A DNA stretch of 64,000 nucleotides. Source: Pseudopyrenochaeta lycopersici (lineage: Eukaryota; Ascomycota; Dothideomycetes; Pleosporales; Pseudopyrenochaetaceae). Of this stretch, positions 1 to 12,136 are shown one piece after another. The notes beneath the pieces are model-generated. The model saw only the letters and a program-made list of their open reading frames with translations. It was not told where the DNA came from and did not search any database. Positions within the stretch are counted from its first letter, which is position 1. Every line of letters starts with the position of its first letter. The stretch lies in contig NHZP01000020.1 in the NCBI GenBank assembly GCA_003313425.1, forward strand, positions 930,001 to 994,000. Direction: 5' to 3'. Position numbers and translations under genes: made by a program.

Positions 1-3000
1 TAGTACCTATACTCCTGTAAGTCTTTAACCTATAGCTCGCTCTAGGCGCGTTATTATTAATAAATATAGGTCTCTTGCGAGCTTAATACTCGCTTAAACT
101 ACCTATACGTTCTCTGTAACTAATACAATACAGCAGTTACTACTACTACTACCTCTTAAACTAATACCGCAGTTATTACGGCTAGCGTTAAGCTTACGCG
201 CTGCTAGCGCTAATTTAATCTAGAGCTCGCTAGCTGCTGCTACTACGCCGCCTATACTAGCACACCTATAGGTATAGCTACCTAAGTACCTACTACCTCG
301 CCCTAGTTCCTAGGGCTAATCCTAGTTAAATAACACAGGATCGCTGCTGCTCTAGAGCAGCTTATAGGCTACGCAGCTCGCATAGTATATAGATAGGTCG
401 CTTATATCTAAGGCGCAAGCTAATATCTTTACAGAATAACGCTAATAGTAACCTAGATAGCAGCGACAGCGAGAGTAGTAATAGAGGAGGGGGTTAGAGT
501 CAGGTTGCTTAGCTTTAGAATAGTAGTAGTAGTAGTAGTAAAGATAATAGTAGTAATAATAAGTAGGGGGTGCTAGTAGCGCTTAGAGCGCAGGTAAGGC
601 TAGGAAAGAGATTAGGTGCGGCGCGAGTAGTAAGGGTTAGGTAGTTTTAGCGTTTTTAAGGTTTTTTCTTTTACTTTTTATAGATACTTATAAGCCTAAG
701 GCTATAATAATAAGTTCTACTTTTCTTTCCTAGACTTACTTCTCCTTAGCGCTTTAGTTGCGTAGCTTATACTTCCTTTCTCTTTCTTAAGCGCGTAGCT
801 CTTCCCTCTTATTTAAACTCTTAAACTAGGTTATCTATGTTTTTAAAATCTAATACTAGAGTCTAGGTATCCTAGGTTTTATTATAACCTTTCTACCTTA
901 GCTAGTACTATAGTTAGCCCTTCTTTATACGTTTACCTAAGATCTTTTTAACTTCCTAGACTTCCTCTCCTTTAGGAGTAATATTAGGTAGCTAGGTGTT
1001 TTCCTCTTCTTCCTACTAAGATTTCTAGCGTTTAAAGAGTAAGATGTAGAATATATTATAAATACAGTGGTAAGGTAGTAGAATTAAGTAATATGCCTGC
1101 GTTCTAACTACTTCTTATACTCTAAAGAGTCTAATAAACTTACTAGATAGCTTTTTATTTAGTTAGTAGGTTAAGTTAATATACTTAGTACTAAGTAATA
1201 TAAGATCTCCTTAGTAGAATACTTTATTCTTATACTTTTTATTATAATATTAGCTTTAATACTTTTATACTTTTTGTAGGTGTTCTATAAGCGCGGTCCT
1301 TACGTTATACATACGCTTAACTCTGTCTATTATATTAGGCATCTCCCCCTCTAGCCTGCTATCCTTAGGAGGTAAGGTAACTAGTAGGTACTTACTATAT
1401 ATAGTATAGAAAGGAGTTAATTTTGTTAACTTATAGACTAAATTATTATACGTAAATTAAGCTATACTTAAAAGCTTAACCTAGTTGTCCTAAGCTACTA
1501 ATACAAAGACTTAAAGGTACTGTTTAACCGTTTAATTCTAGCGTTCTGTTTGCCTATCTGTCTATAGATAGAAAGCTGTGCTTAGCTTACGCTTTACCTA
1601 TAGTTAGTAGCAGATCTCTGCCTAAAAGTTAGAGGTGAAGATAGGGCCTCTATCTAATATAATACCTTTCTATACCCTAAACTTTAAAATTATATAGTTA
1701 AAGTAAGCTTTTACAAACTATTTTACGTCTTATATCTTTAAAGCAGGTATATAGAGCGCTATCTTTAAGAAGTAATTAACAATTATAAGGATCGCATTAA
1801 ATACGCAACCTAAACTATCCTTTACTAAGAGTAACCTAGAAATAAAGTCTAGTATAACTTCCTTAAATATATCCTTAAGAACTAGTAGAGGTGCTAGCTT
1901 TCTATATTAACTATGCCTTAGAGCTTTACTCCTTTAGTAAATAGTATATATTCTTACGTACTCCTAAATATTATAACTAAGCGTTAGCTAATAGTATAGC
2001 CTTCTAATTAGCTTAAGCGTTCTACGTGCGCTAAAGTAGCCTACTATACGCGTATTATAGTTCTAGAATAAAATCTCTTACCTAATAGCTAGTTCTTTTA
2101 GAATATATATTCTACTATTATATCTTAAGACTTTTCTTTTATTAAGATGCTAAATAGGCGCCCCTCTACTACTTTAAGTACATTCTACGCGCGTAGAGTC
2201 TATAATCTGCTGCTAGGCAAAGGCGTCCCCTTACTACAGTTAGTACAGGGTCTCTATCTACATTTTAGACTCTACTATTACAGGTTCGCTACTAACTAAC
2301 ACCCTAGCTAGTAAGCGTAGCACGTATAGCATATATTCTATAGCGCTAGTAGTAGGGACCTTTATAGTTCTATAAACTGTAGTAATGTGCGTTTTACACG
2401 CGCCTACTAAGCTAAGCCTAGCTGTAGATCCTCTTACTCTACTATACTTTACTCTTACTAGTAGTTTATTCTATAAGGTAGGTAATAACTAGGTTAGTAA
2501 TGTGGAGTTAACAAGGTGGTTCGGCACAATCCCGCAGTTCTGGTGTTGTGAATGAGAGGTAACGTTGGAATCCAAGCGTGCGTGAATAACAGGAGCAGCC
2601 CTGCCTGTGCAGTCTGCCAGAAACGAAGGTAAGTATGGAGCCTGATTAAAAGTAATAAACAAAATAGTCTGAAATCTCATGAATTGACGTAGCTAATGCA
2701 CTAGCTACTTTGCAAAATCTCAGTTTTGAAGTGAATTCTCGTGGTATGTGGTGCATGAGGTTTGGTGCATGACGTTGAGATCTCTCGCATCTCCAAGTCT
2801 TATCATCAAATCTCGCTGACAAAGGAAACCCATCATCACCTGATTGCCCAGGTACCCTGTGCAACGGCACAGTAATAGGTTCTCTTATACGTAATCTACC
2901 TTTTATAAAGAGCTATTTACGGGGTTTATTTTCCCTAGGCAGTACTTTACTTTAAAATTAAAAGCTCCTAGATAGATTACCTAACGTGCTTAACGCAGGT

Positions 3001-6000
3001 TTAACTTCTATACTACGCGTATAGAGCGCAGGTTATTATAGTTACTAAGGACCTATATAGTATACTGCGTACCTTAAAGGTAATACTGCTACTGCTTAAA
3101 GCTATATATAATTACTAAGAGCTCTAAATTATATATTTTATAATTTAGCTTAGCGCTCTAAAGCTTCCTTAATATAAAGGTAATTAGATGCTATTTTTTA
3201 TCTTTAAATAACTGTAACAGAATGCCTAAGATAGTAAAGGTAGACGTATCTATCTCTACGCGTATCGCGAGAGCGGGGTTAAAGTAGCGCAGGATTAGCG
3301 CACTTAAAAAGCGCTCTTTAAGCTTCTTAAATAACGTATTCGCGGTATTATTCTAATAAAAATCCTAATTACCCTTAAGTAAATTAGTAAGAGGAGCTAT
3401 TTCTTAGGCGTATCCCTTAATAAAACGTTAATAAAAGTTAGTAAACCTAAGAAAAGACTAGAGTTCTTTAATATTTATAGGCTGTAGCTATTAAGTAATA
3501 GTCTTAACGCGCGCTAGATCTGCGCAGATTCTGCGCGTTATAATAATAAACCTAAGGAAGTAAACCTTACTTAATATAAAGGTATACTTTTTAAGGTTAG
3601 TAAAGAGCTTTACTTTTTATAGGGCTTTAAGTACAGAGCGCACTACGCGCTAGTGTATCGTAATGTCCTCGCTATAAGTATAGATAAGTATATCATTAAG
3701 GTAAACTACGCAAATATAGTCTAAATATTTGCTAAGCGCCTTATTAATATATGCTTAAAAGCTTACTAGGGCGTTAGTTAGCCTAAATAGTATAACTAAG
3801 TACTTATAGTAGCTATATTAAGTTTAAAAGGTAGTTTTCTACTTATCTCTTAATTAAATTCTTAGGTAGTAGTATATATTACGAAGATCTAGGGTAGTAT
3901 AATAACGTGCGCCTAACAGGCGATCTAGGGTCTCTCTAATTAATAGAAGCAGGTAACAATCCTTAATTATAACAGCGTTTAATCCTTAATAGTTAATATA
4001 GAGGCGAAGCTTTCTATCTTTCTTAGGGATAAATAGTATAGGGGCTCCTACAAGACTTATACTATGCTAAATCTAGCTTTTACGTAGCGCGTCCTCTATA
4101 TAGTTATAGAGTACTTTAAGCTTATGCGCAGAGAGGTTGTATAGTAGACTATATAGAGGTTCTTTATTAGCTATAAGTAGGATAGTATAGTCTAAAGTCT
4201 TAAAATTTAGTAGGGCTTCTACCTCTTTATTATTAAATATATTACTATAGTTAGCTAATACATTAGGGATACGCGCTTCTAGCGCGACACGTGCTCTAAA
4301 GATGCGAGCATTATACTCTAAACTTTTACCTATAACCTATAGTACTCCTAGAAAGTATATATTAGAGCTAGTTTACTCTACATCTTTATAAAGTTCTATA
4401 GTAGTAACAAGCTTAATATTAGCTAAAGTATATCTCTAACGCTATATTTAAGAGCTATAGTTAATATAGATATTCTGCTGTTATAAAAAGGGGTTGCTAA
4501 GTAGAAGAGGAACGCCCTCCTTATCTACTCTATACGCTGTAACCTAAGCTTAGTAATTAACGCTGTTATTATCTGTTAAGCGCACCTAAAGCTTATATGC
4601 TGCGTAGGTGTTCTAACGCTAGGCACTAATCTAACCTAGCCTTAGGAGCTCTGCTCCTTTAAGTAGTAGTAGTCCTATCTTAATAGCTAGCTTCTAACTA
4701 ATTAAGCTAACGTTAGCTTAGGGGTTAAGGATAACTTAGAGTTCCTTCTTAGGGCCTGTCTCTGCGGCTGCGCTGTACTTACGCTTTATACTTAGCAAAA
4801 TATTAATAGGTATGCGCCTTACTATTCCTAGATTGCTAGTAAGGCTTAACTTTTTCCTGTCTAGTTAATGCGTACTAGAAGGTAGTTTAGATTACTACTT
4901 TAGCACTTATTAGCGTAGTATCTAACTTTCTTATAGTTAAAGTAGGTAACCTTACTTTTATCTTATAGTCTATAGAAAGGCTTATTTAATTTATATTTTA
5001 GAGTGCTTTCTTAGGATTTTCTCTTAGATATATTACGCGTATGCTAGTCTTATATTAGTATAGCTTAGCGCAGGTTCCGCTTAAGTATAGAGCCTAATAC
5101 TATTAAATCCTCTCTAGTTATAGGAATCTAGTAGTAGTTAGTAATAGCCCTCTATAATTTAGGCCTTAACTTTAAGAAGAGATACTAAACTCTCTACGCC
5201 TTAGTATAGGGCGTAAGTTAATCTTTAATAATATTAAGGTAGGTTATAAAGGACTAAATAGTCTAGTCTTTCTACTACATAGCCTAAGCGTGCGCTGTAG
5301 CCGCTTTAAGGCTGCAATTAATTAGGTTAGATAGTAAGTTAAGCATATACTGCTTAAAGTATTCCTAGGTAGGCGTTATTCTATTTACTTTAAATGCACG
5401 CTTATAGTATATATACTAAAGGTCTCTTAAGTCTCCTTCTAAGTACTATATAGCCTAGATAACTTTATTATTATTAAGACAAAATTCCTATAGTAAGAGT
5501 TAAAATACTACTTTATATAAGTAAAAAAACTTATAATATTCCTTTAAGTTCCTTCCTTAGTATTTAGATAGATCTTAGGGTTTAAGCGTGCGTTTTACGT
5601 GTAGAGGCAGGGACGCGTTAGGTGCGCTCCTCTTACGCGCCTCTATAACCTAAACTTTAGAAGTTCTATTTATTAATAGGGCTAGGGTAAAGTTACGTTT
5701 AATACTTTCTAGCTATATAATTTCCTCCTTAATTGCGCGTAGGCGTAAAAGCGCTTAGAGCTTATCGCGTCTCTTTTTAGCAGCTAAGATACGCTCCTTA
5801 AGAGTTAAAGGTGTGCTCACGCTAAGGGTTAGTAGTTCTTTATCTACCTGCGGGTTAACTTTAATAGAGGGGTTAGGCGTCTCGCTAGCAGAGGCGGCCT
5901 ATTTACTAGATTGCGTAGGAGGAACTATCCCTAGACTATTATATAGAGAAGTATTATTATATAATATATAGTTTTAGGTAATAGTACTTACTTTATACTA

Positions 6001-6106
6001 CAGGTAATAGTAAAGGGATAGTTCTGTATTACTGTAACTTAGCTATAAGAGAGAATAATACTTGTCGTCTCCGCTCCGCGCAGCTAGCGCAGGTTTTAAG
6101 TAAGTC
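1..6106 (-). mobile_element. Gypsy-4: RIP-degraded Ty3/Gypsy element, left end outside window
   Basis: A degraded gag-pol reads on the minus strand through many stop codons. From right to left: a retrotransposon gag-like region (about 5600-4950), RT (about 4150-3450), RNase H remnant (about 3330-2880), integrase core with a recognisable DFI..L..SKDS.G-type stretch (about 2050-1300) and a chromodomain-like end (about 1000-830, KGYNKT). A small element at 2501-2871 interrupts it between RNase H and integrase. Positions 1-700 lie 3 prime of pol and hold Ser/Asn-rich plus-strand sequence of unclear status. TpA enrichment and TAG at expected Trp positions point to RIP. No reading frame is intact, so this is a relic. 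The 3 prime LTR would lie left of the window. Confidence 0.75.
2501..2871. mobile_element. TGTG/CACA short element, copy 1 (371 bp)
   Basis: It starts TGTGGAGTTAAC and ends GGCACA, flanked on both sides by the 4 bp GTAA (2497-2500 and 2872-2875). A near-identical inverted copy lies at 23850-24228. Composition is normal (CpA and TpG retained) although it sits inside a heavily RIP-mutated Gypsy element, probably because it is too short for RIP or inserted later. Both copies carry a roughly 63-67 codon ORF, but there is no other sign of coding. The ends and 4 bp duplication do not settle the superfamily. Confidence 0.75.
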
Positions 6107-6735
6107 TGTTACGGTGCGCGCTAGCCCTAGAAGAGGTCTAGCGCAACCATGCTGCAACACCAAGATTTAGATTCACGATACTTCGTTACATAACTAGCTC
6201 TAACAGCGCTGTAATTACCTTAGTATAAACAAGACTTTTTCTATACTAATTTCGCGTCTTATTATTACTAAAGATAAAGTTATTATACTAAATCTACGCT
6301 ATTTTATTAGTATATTCTTAGCCTAGGAGAGCAGATGCTTATTAAGACTTAATATAGACAGCTACTAGCTCTTCCTTATACTGTGTGCACATGTTCTAGG
6401 TAAAGCAGAAGTCTCTATTAGTATTATCGCGCATATCTAGCAGTTATAAGCGCTTTACACTTATATAACTCTTACTCTAGCTGCTAGCGAGCTTACTACT
6501 ACTCCTAAAGGGTAAGCCGCGCTCTTGCTAAGCTTGTAGGAACTAGCTAGCGTAGTACTAAGAGGCGTAGTTTCTAAGCACGCGCGCTTTCTCTAGAAGG
6601 CTATAAGCTATAAGGTAGAGTGTTTAGGTAGAGCTATAGAAGTCTATACTATTAGAGATAGACTACTTTCTATAGTTACAGTTGTGGTTAGGGTTACGAG
6701 GCTTACTACCTACGCTAACAACACAAAATCACTCT
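6107..6735 (-). repeat. possible 5 prime LTR of Gypsy-4
   Basis: The block begins TGTTACGGTGCGC next to the gag side of the minus-strand Gypsy-4 and ends near AACAACACA, which is the TG...CA layout expected of an LTR. The partner LTR is outside the window and no target duplication can be checked, so the right edge is a guess. Confidence 0.3.
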
Positions 6736-6863
6736 AATCGCAGTACTGTATACTTAATATAACAAATATAAGTTATACTCTATACAATTTAAGATAATAT
6801 TATGCGTTATTATTATGTTATTAGATATAGGAGTTATAATATAAAAATCCTAATATAGCCTAG

Positions 6864-7239
6864 TGTTGCAAACAACGCGCTGTGACCTAGGGTACGGTAG
6901 GCTCACGTGCGCGCTGACGTAGGAGCTTACCCTGGAGAGACACGTCTTTTGTGTGCATTCAAGGGCGCGCTCACGTACGCGCTTACGTGCGCGCTCACGT
7001 GCAAGCTGATGGGCAAGCTCACGCAGGAGGCACCTGAAGGTAGACTCACGTGCGCGATCACGTGCGCGCTCGCGCACGCGTACACGCTGCTCACGCTCCT
7101 ACTGTATAATGGCCCCTGTAATAGGCCGTGCTCAGCTCTCCTTTATATAGCTGGCTCTCAAAGCCTCCTAGACAAAACAGTGGTCCATCTCATAGATCAC
7201 CTGGGTAACTGTTGCCAAGCTCTCCCTTTTTCCTCCACA
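6864..7239 (+). mobile_element. CACGTG-rich short element, copy 1
   Basis: One of four copies in the window (others 42879-43244, 43944-44310, 56406-56796). It begins TGTTGCAAACAACGCGC and ends TTTTTCCTCCACA. The middle is a run of imperfect units containing CACGTG or ACGTGCGCG. All four copies keep CpG, CpA and TpG and are barely RIP-mutated despite high mutual identity. ORFs predicted here are by-products of the repeat. Confidence 0.8.
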
Positions 7240-7649
7240 ATATATAATTTAACTATAAAGCTATACTATATTTTATAAAGTTACATATAAAAATTTATAA
7301 GAGAGAAAGTTATACTTAAATAACTTTATAATTAAATTATATATTTACTTAGTTATTTAAATTTAAGAATCTATAATACTAACTTTAATAGTATTTTAAA
7401 AAAAAAAGTTAAAAAATAAATTATTTATTTTTATAGAAAATTAATAAATTTCTTAAACTATTTATTTTTAAAAATGTAATTAACAAGGATTATAGTACTA
7501 TTTAAGAAATATATCTTTAATATTAAGATTATTTTTATTTTATTTATTAAATAAGGCTAGAAAAATAGAAATAGAGGCGGGATTTTGGTAGATTTTGGTG
7601 AGGAAATGCGGGCGTTACGAGGGGCTGGGCGTTACGAGGTGAGCCACGG
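7240..7649. mobile_element. right arm of a foldback MITE ending in CCACGG
   Basis: An AT-rich arm ends in TTTTGGTGAGGAAATGCG, then two GTTACGAGG units, then CCACGG followed by TA (7650-7651), the pattern of TA-inserting foldback elements. It resembles the element at 18800-25982 and the arm at 55559-56011. The left arm was not found; the CACGTG-rich element lies directly upstream. Confidence 0.5.
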
Positions 7650-7651
7650 TA

Positions 7652-8046
7652 TAAACTTAGCTACAATCTTAACAGAGGAAAATAGTAAACTTTATGCCTT
7701 AAACACGCGTTTACGACGTAGGAAGGACAAACAGCAATAATATATTGCAGCTAGAGGTGCCTTACAGGTTAAGGCAGGTTACGCGTTCGCTGTAGCTACT
7801 AAAATAGCGTCAAACTTAAGGGTAGAGGAGGAGGCTTCCCGGCCTCGGCAACGAGCACCACTAACCTGCACTAAATGCGGAACTCAAGGTCATAATCGGA
7901 CTTCGTGTAAACAAAGATAGAGAGTAATACTACTATATTTACTAGTAAACTTACCGCGTGGTTGTCGCATTATCGTGCGTTGAGATCCGCCTGTTTTGAT
8001 GAGGTGGCCCACTAACTGGTGTTGCCTACTAACTGGTAGAACACGT
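7652..8046 (+). pseudogene. pogo-C: 3 prime end of a pogo/Fot1-type transposase and right TIR
   Basis: The plus strand encodes the C-terminal part of a fungal pogo/Fot1 (DDE_1) transposase, ending in an intact zinc knuckle at 7867-7908 (C-x2-C-x4-H-x4-C: CTKCGTQGHNRTSC). This C-terminal knuckle is typical of fungal Fot1-like transposases. The element ends with GGTAGAACACGT and TA (8047-8048), matching the ACGT-ended TIRs of the other pogo elements in the window. The catalytic domain is missing, cut off by the foldback arm upstream, so this is a fragment. It is less RIP-affected than its neighbours. Confidence 0.7.
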
Positions 8047-8317
8047 TATAGTGTGTTATAGCTAGAGCCTTAGGCGATTAAGCACCTGTTACTAAACCTA
8101 AAGACTGTCCTCTGCTAATTAAAGCTATACTAATCTACAGTAAACTTAAGACGTAAAATTACTATAGCTCTATTAATTTTTAGTCTGCACTTTACTCTAA
8201 ACTTGTATAATCTAGCTTTAAGGAGGGTACGTTAAATAGTCTTCTTTGATACATGGGAGGTAGCTTCATTAGCTGCCTACATCCCAGCCTCTTCAAGGAG
8301 CTTGCGGTACTCAATTT
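8047..8317. other. intergenic, transition out of repeats
   Basis: Partly TpA-rich up to about 8230, then normal composition. I see a weak hairpin around 8258-8292 and no gene. Confidence 0.4.
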
Positions 8318-8425
8318 TGTTAACAGTATTAGGGAGTAAGTGATTGATTGATTGAGGTCCGACTCAGGGAGCCGGACTGACTTATATAGTTCCCAGTCGC
8401 CTGATCACATGACCGGCTTCCAACA
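8318..8425 (-). mobile_element. solo Copia-type LTR, 108 bp
   Basis: Read on the minus strand it starts TGTTGGAAGCC, has a TATATAAG box and ends ACTGTTAACA, all typical of short fungal Ty1/Copia LTRs. It is flanked by a perfect 5 bp target duplication AATTT (8313-8317 and 8426-8430). No internal sequence adjoins it, so it is a solo LTR left by recombination. It is not RIP-mutated. Confidence 0.85.
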
Positions 8426-8867
8426 AATTTTTGGGAACTTTCTAGCAAGGAGAAGCAGCTTGCGATGATCGTGCCTAGTCAAAATAGGTGGACGGCCCAT
8501 CCGAGGGCGCGAGGTGTTGCTGGTGGTAGCCCCCCATCGTTGTATTGTCTTCTGAACGCAGCGTTACGAACAGCTAAGAGTCTCTGCGATTTCCTTAGTC
8601 CGCACACCCGCCTCTTTCTCGGCTAGAATATAATTGCGCTGGCTTTCTGATAGCTTACCTCCCTGCATTCAATTACTACTAATTTCTGTGCCAAAAGCTC
8701 TCATTTTAATGTAGTTATGTTGAGTTGGAGAAGCAGTGGTTCTACGCGTTCGCGCGTTGTTGTTCTGGCACGTGCGCGACGCGAACAAACTTTTGTCCCA
8801 GTACTGTATGACCCTCCTCGAAAACCGTTATAACCAGATGCCCATGTCTGGTCACGTGGCCCTTTAT

Positions 8868-8992
8868 CAGGATATCTATCGTGATAAGAGGCAACAGGGA
8901 TATCTAAGTAGCTAAAATGCTTCTCCTGATATATATCATTTTAGCCCACTATCAGGATATCAGGATAAGTATCCTTATCGCGATAGATATCA
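8868..8992. repeat. inverted repeat, 18 bp arms
   Basis: GATATCTATCGTGATAAG near 8873 pairs with CTTATCGCGATAGATATC near 8972 with one mismatch, around a spacer that is itself rich in GATATC. It could be a very small foldback element. No target duplication was confirmed. The rest of 8426-9220 shows nothing gene-like. Confidence 0.5.
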
Positions 8993-9220
8993 TTCTAAGC
9001 AGGTCTGCGGTTCGCTTACTAAGTACGTTATACGTAGAGGTTAAGCACCGCTATTCTCAGCTCCTCTATTACCCATTATAATCAATCCTTTATCCGAACC
9101 GTAATCTGCGCTAACGGGCTGTTCTGTCCCAAGTTCGACTGTGGCGGTGGATACATAGGTTGGGCTTCTCCCTATATCAGAACTGTTAGTGAACCTAGAT
9201 GCAATCTAAATATGTCTCCG

Positions 9221-10605
9221 CTACTTAGTATTTAGATCGCCTTCTAAAATAATGCATTGGGGGTTTTCACATGCATCCGTTGAAGGAAGGCACTGTGTAT
9301 GAGTGGAATGTATGGTGCGTAGCTTTGTCACGGCGGAAGTAGCGCCACGACTACTCCCCATAACCCTAGGCATGTGCTTCCGAAGAAAAGGTTTTCCAGC
9401 TGGGAGACAGGCGCAAACGATGGCTACATGCAATTCAATCGCCCTAAGAGCCTAGCGTCAGAAAAGATGACCATTATTGGAAGCTGAAGTTGATTCCACT
9501 GGCACTTACGACCACACTTCGAAGGGAAAAATCTCCCAAGTCACATCCGTTGTGTGGATCAACTCCACTGACTGCTTTAACCTAATAACGGCGACGACTA
9601 CAACACTAATTCGCGTGTTAGCTCTTCCTGCTTCAATATAATATATCTGTCATACAACATACAATCCTCCCGTCATTAACACTATTATAACGCCAATCTT
9701 TTGCTTCTTGGGGAGTCGGGTACCACGTAAAATTAGAGCTGGCAGGGTAAGAATTGCAAAATCAGTAGCAGCGTTCATAACGCCATTAAAGACCGGCATC
9801 GTTGCCCAGTTAATGCATGAGCCGCCGGTGATTGTAAGATCCCAGTATTTCTCCATTGGCCGGCAGGAGTACAGCCATCCAAACGATGCCACTAGGCTAG
9901 ACAACACCACAATTGCAATTATAATGTATATAGCGACTCGGAAGTTTCCCCAGGGTACGAATCGAATGAAAAGCATAAGGATCGAGGCTTTGATGAACAT
10001 CACTGAGATGCCATAAAAGGTTCCGCCAATCGCCCCAACCTAAAAATCAAGTCGGTCAGTCCGTTCTCTGAGCGCACAATGATTGAAACGGCGGAAGGAC
10101 TTTCATACTTTTAAACATGTGATATTGAAATCGGACATTCGGACATCCCATATGTGTCGTCCAACTCCACACTGCGTAACTGGAAACGTCTAGTCAATTC
10201 CCGTGTCCACGTGAATATATGAGCTACCTACTGATGCAGCCAATTACTGTGCTTACGAAGGCGGGAAACTAAGTTCAGGGTACTTGTTCAGCAAAACATC
10301 ACCGTAAATATATTGCTGTGAGTCTAACCCATGCGGTAAGTAATAGATCTATAGAATGTCAGCAGAGGTCCTTCGTGGGAACAGCAGGACGACTTACAAT
10401 CGTCTACATATAGGTGGCGTGTGATAAAGAGAGCAGTGTAAAATCGCATTATCGTGAACAGAGTTGAGAATATTTGACACGCGATATAAACAATGATAAG
10501 AATATGCGATTTGGACGGTGGATCGGTAAAGTTAGGCGTAATACCAGGAGGGGGTGGCATAACACCCTCGACTTCGTCTCGTTGCAAAAGATTTAGAGAA
10601 TACAT
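9221..10605 (-). CDS. PTH11-like / fungal rhodopsin-domain integral membrane protein, multi-exon
   Basis: Probable seven-helix membrane protein of the fungal rhodopsin-like (PTH11-related) family, whose members act as putative surface sensors. Exons supported: 10605-10398 (PPPPGITPNFTDPP motif, first helix, ending VDD), 10189-10109 (GVGRHIWDV, a family hallmark), 10039-9663 (FYGISVMFIKASIL, YSCRPMEKYWDL, GGSCIN, LPKKQKIG), 9605-9510 (VIRLKQSVELIHTTDVTW) and 9443-9221 (VAIVCACLPAGKP, then a polar tail). Introns 10397-10349, 10108-10040, 9662-9606 and 9509-9444 are 49-69 nt with GT...AG ends and CTGAC or CTAAC branch-like sites. The short exon or exons between 10348 and 10190, starting YLLLTAW, are unresolved. 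No RIP damage. The gene sits alone in an island between transposons; the ligand is unknown. Confidence 0.85.
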
Positions 10606-11246
10606 TTGAGTGCCAGGATTAGTGCGGAAGGGGCCTCGACGGCTTTAAACAATAACGAGTTGTGTGAAGAAGCACACGCTGCTAGAACAAAGGAATTCAG
10701 ACCCTGAGAACAGTGGAAGTTATGTACCTGAGCCAACGTGGTAGCACTTTTCGTCAGCGGTCTGATGTGGTATTGGTTAGGTTTTAGACTAGCTACGAAT
10801 ATGCATTCCCCATGGTTTCCGCAGAAACTGGTGGCTAACACGCCACCCGGAATTCCCCAGACTCCACAAACCTTTTTTTTTTGTTTTTGTTTTTTTAGCT
10901 GAATCGGACGCATCGCCGTACGCCACTTTGGGATTAGCTGCGGCTACTGTGCGTCAGATGTTGCGCGTTCTCATCCAAGCCGTTCGTCACAGCGCTGAAG
11001 GCTTCGGAATAAAAGCAACAATTGTGCCGCGAAGCAAAAAGCATTTTGACTCACGCCAGTATTCAGAGTGAGCCAATGGGATCCTGGTCCAGAAAGCGAG
11101 GCTTCAGGATCGCCGATGAAGCTCTTTGTTTCAGCTGCAAAACCTATGCGTAATAAGCTCACCCACCCACTTCCCGCCCACCCCTAGTTTCCGCCCACTT
11201 TCTTACCAAAATAATCCCTGTACGTGGCCGTGCATCTCTATATCTA
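10606..11246. other. upstream region of the membrane-protein gene, no other gene seen
   Basis: Normal composition. ORFs predicted here have no motif, and one runs through a poly(T)/poly(A) tract near 10870-10900. The promoter of the minus-strand membrane-protein gene should lie here, but no clear TATA or CAAT element was picked out. Confidence 0.4.
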
Positions 11247-11791
11247 CCGGCAAATTGCCAAAATACCACTGCTAGGCGTAAAAATTGCCCAAATACCACT
11301 GTTTCTGACCCAAATGCCACTGTTTTATTAGTGGGCTTCGCGTCCCCCACAAATGCTTTTGGACAGCAGACAAAAGCAGTAGCAGTTTTACATAAAGAGA
11401 AAGGTTAAAGTTTGTATTATAATAGATCTAAATCTCTATCCATATTCTCACGATTGGTCCGTTCGAGCTCTTTTTCTTGATCGCGTTGATAGGGCTGGAT
11501 GCTATTGTAGTCAAACCGTGGTTGTTTTTTGTGTTGACCCTCTGCTTATTCGCGTTAGAACGCGTCAACTCTTTAATCGCGTTGGACGCGTTATGAACCA
11601 TTTGCGGTTTAGTAGGTGCGGGCCGCTAAATTTTATTAGGCCAGGCTATTAATGAAACAGTGGCATTTGGGTAAGAAACAGTAGTATTTGGGCAATTTTT
11701 TGAGCTGATGTTACGTGTGTGGTACTGTACTAAAAACAGTGGTAGATAGGCAATTTTTACGCCAAGCAGTGGTATTTTAGCAATTTGCCGG
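11247..11791. mobile_element. nonautonomous DNA element with long TIRs (545 bp)
   Basis: It begins CCGGCAAATTGCCAAAATAC and ends with the reverse complement, GCAATTTGCCGG. The inverted similarity extends about 80-130 bp inward through repeated units of the type AATACCACTG and CCCAAATGCCACTG. The interior (about 11345-11650) is unique and has no ORF of note. The flanks TATATCTA and AAGATCTA match at 6 of 8 positions, a weak hint of an 8 bp duplication. It abuts pogo-A. Confidence 0.7.
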
Positions 11792-12136
11792 AAGATCTAA
11801 CGTGTCTCACAAGCGAGCGACGCGGATAAGTTAGCGCCGCACCCTACTAAGTTTAAGCACCTATCTTATCTTAACGTATAATAACTTAACACTATACTAT
11901 TTAAATACCTTTAAATAAATTAGATATCTCGCTTACTATATTAGCTATTTATATTTATTAAATTAATAGTAACTAGCCTACTATAGTAGTCTTTAATATA
12001 CCTAAAAGAATAATCTACTACTAACGCACTAGAACTACTACTTAACATAATTACTAGCTTAACTTAAAAAAGCTTACTTAGCTAGAAGAGGAAGTAATAG
12101 TTAATTATATACTTAATCTAGATTAACGTAGATTTC

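Noticed and set aside
1..700. Possible further antisense ORF at the 3 prime end of Gypsy-4 (plus strand, Ser/Asn-rich with LDSSDSESSN near 450)
   Set aside because: Position and strand fit the pattern of the other elements, but I could not find a Cys-type core or a start, and low-complexity AGT repeats can mimic coding.
2489..2680. 63-67 codon ORF conserved in both TGTG elements (also 24049-24252)
   Set aside because: It spans most of a 370 bp noncoding-type element, has no domain, and two young copies would be similar whether coding or not.
6850..7278. ORFs within the CACGTG-rich elements (also 42856-43225, 43936-44163, 56554-56841)
   Set aside because: They are open because of the ACGTGCGCG repeat composition and occur on both strands of the same element.
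9708..10016. Plus-strand ORF opposite the membrane-protein gene
   Set aside because: Shadow of the real exon on the minus strand.
10593..10913. Minus-strand ORF with a Lys-rich start
   Set aside because: Starts in a poly(A)/poly(T) tract, has no motif and overlaps the start of the membrane-protein gene.
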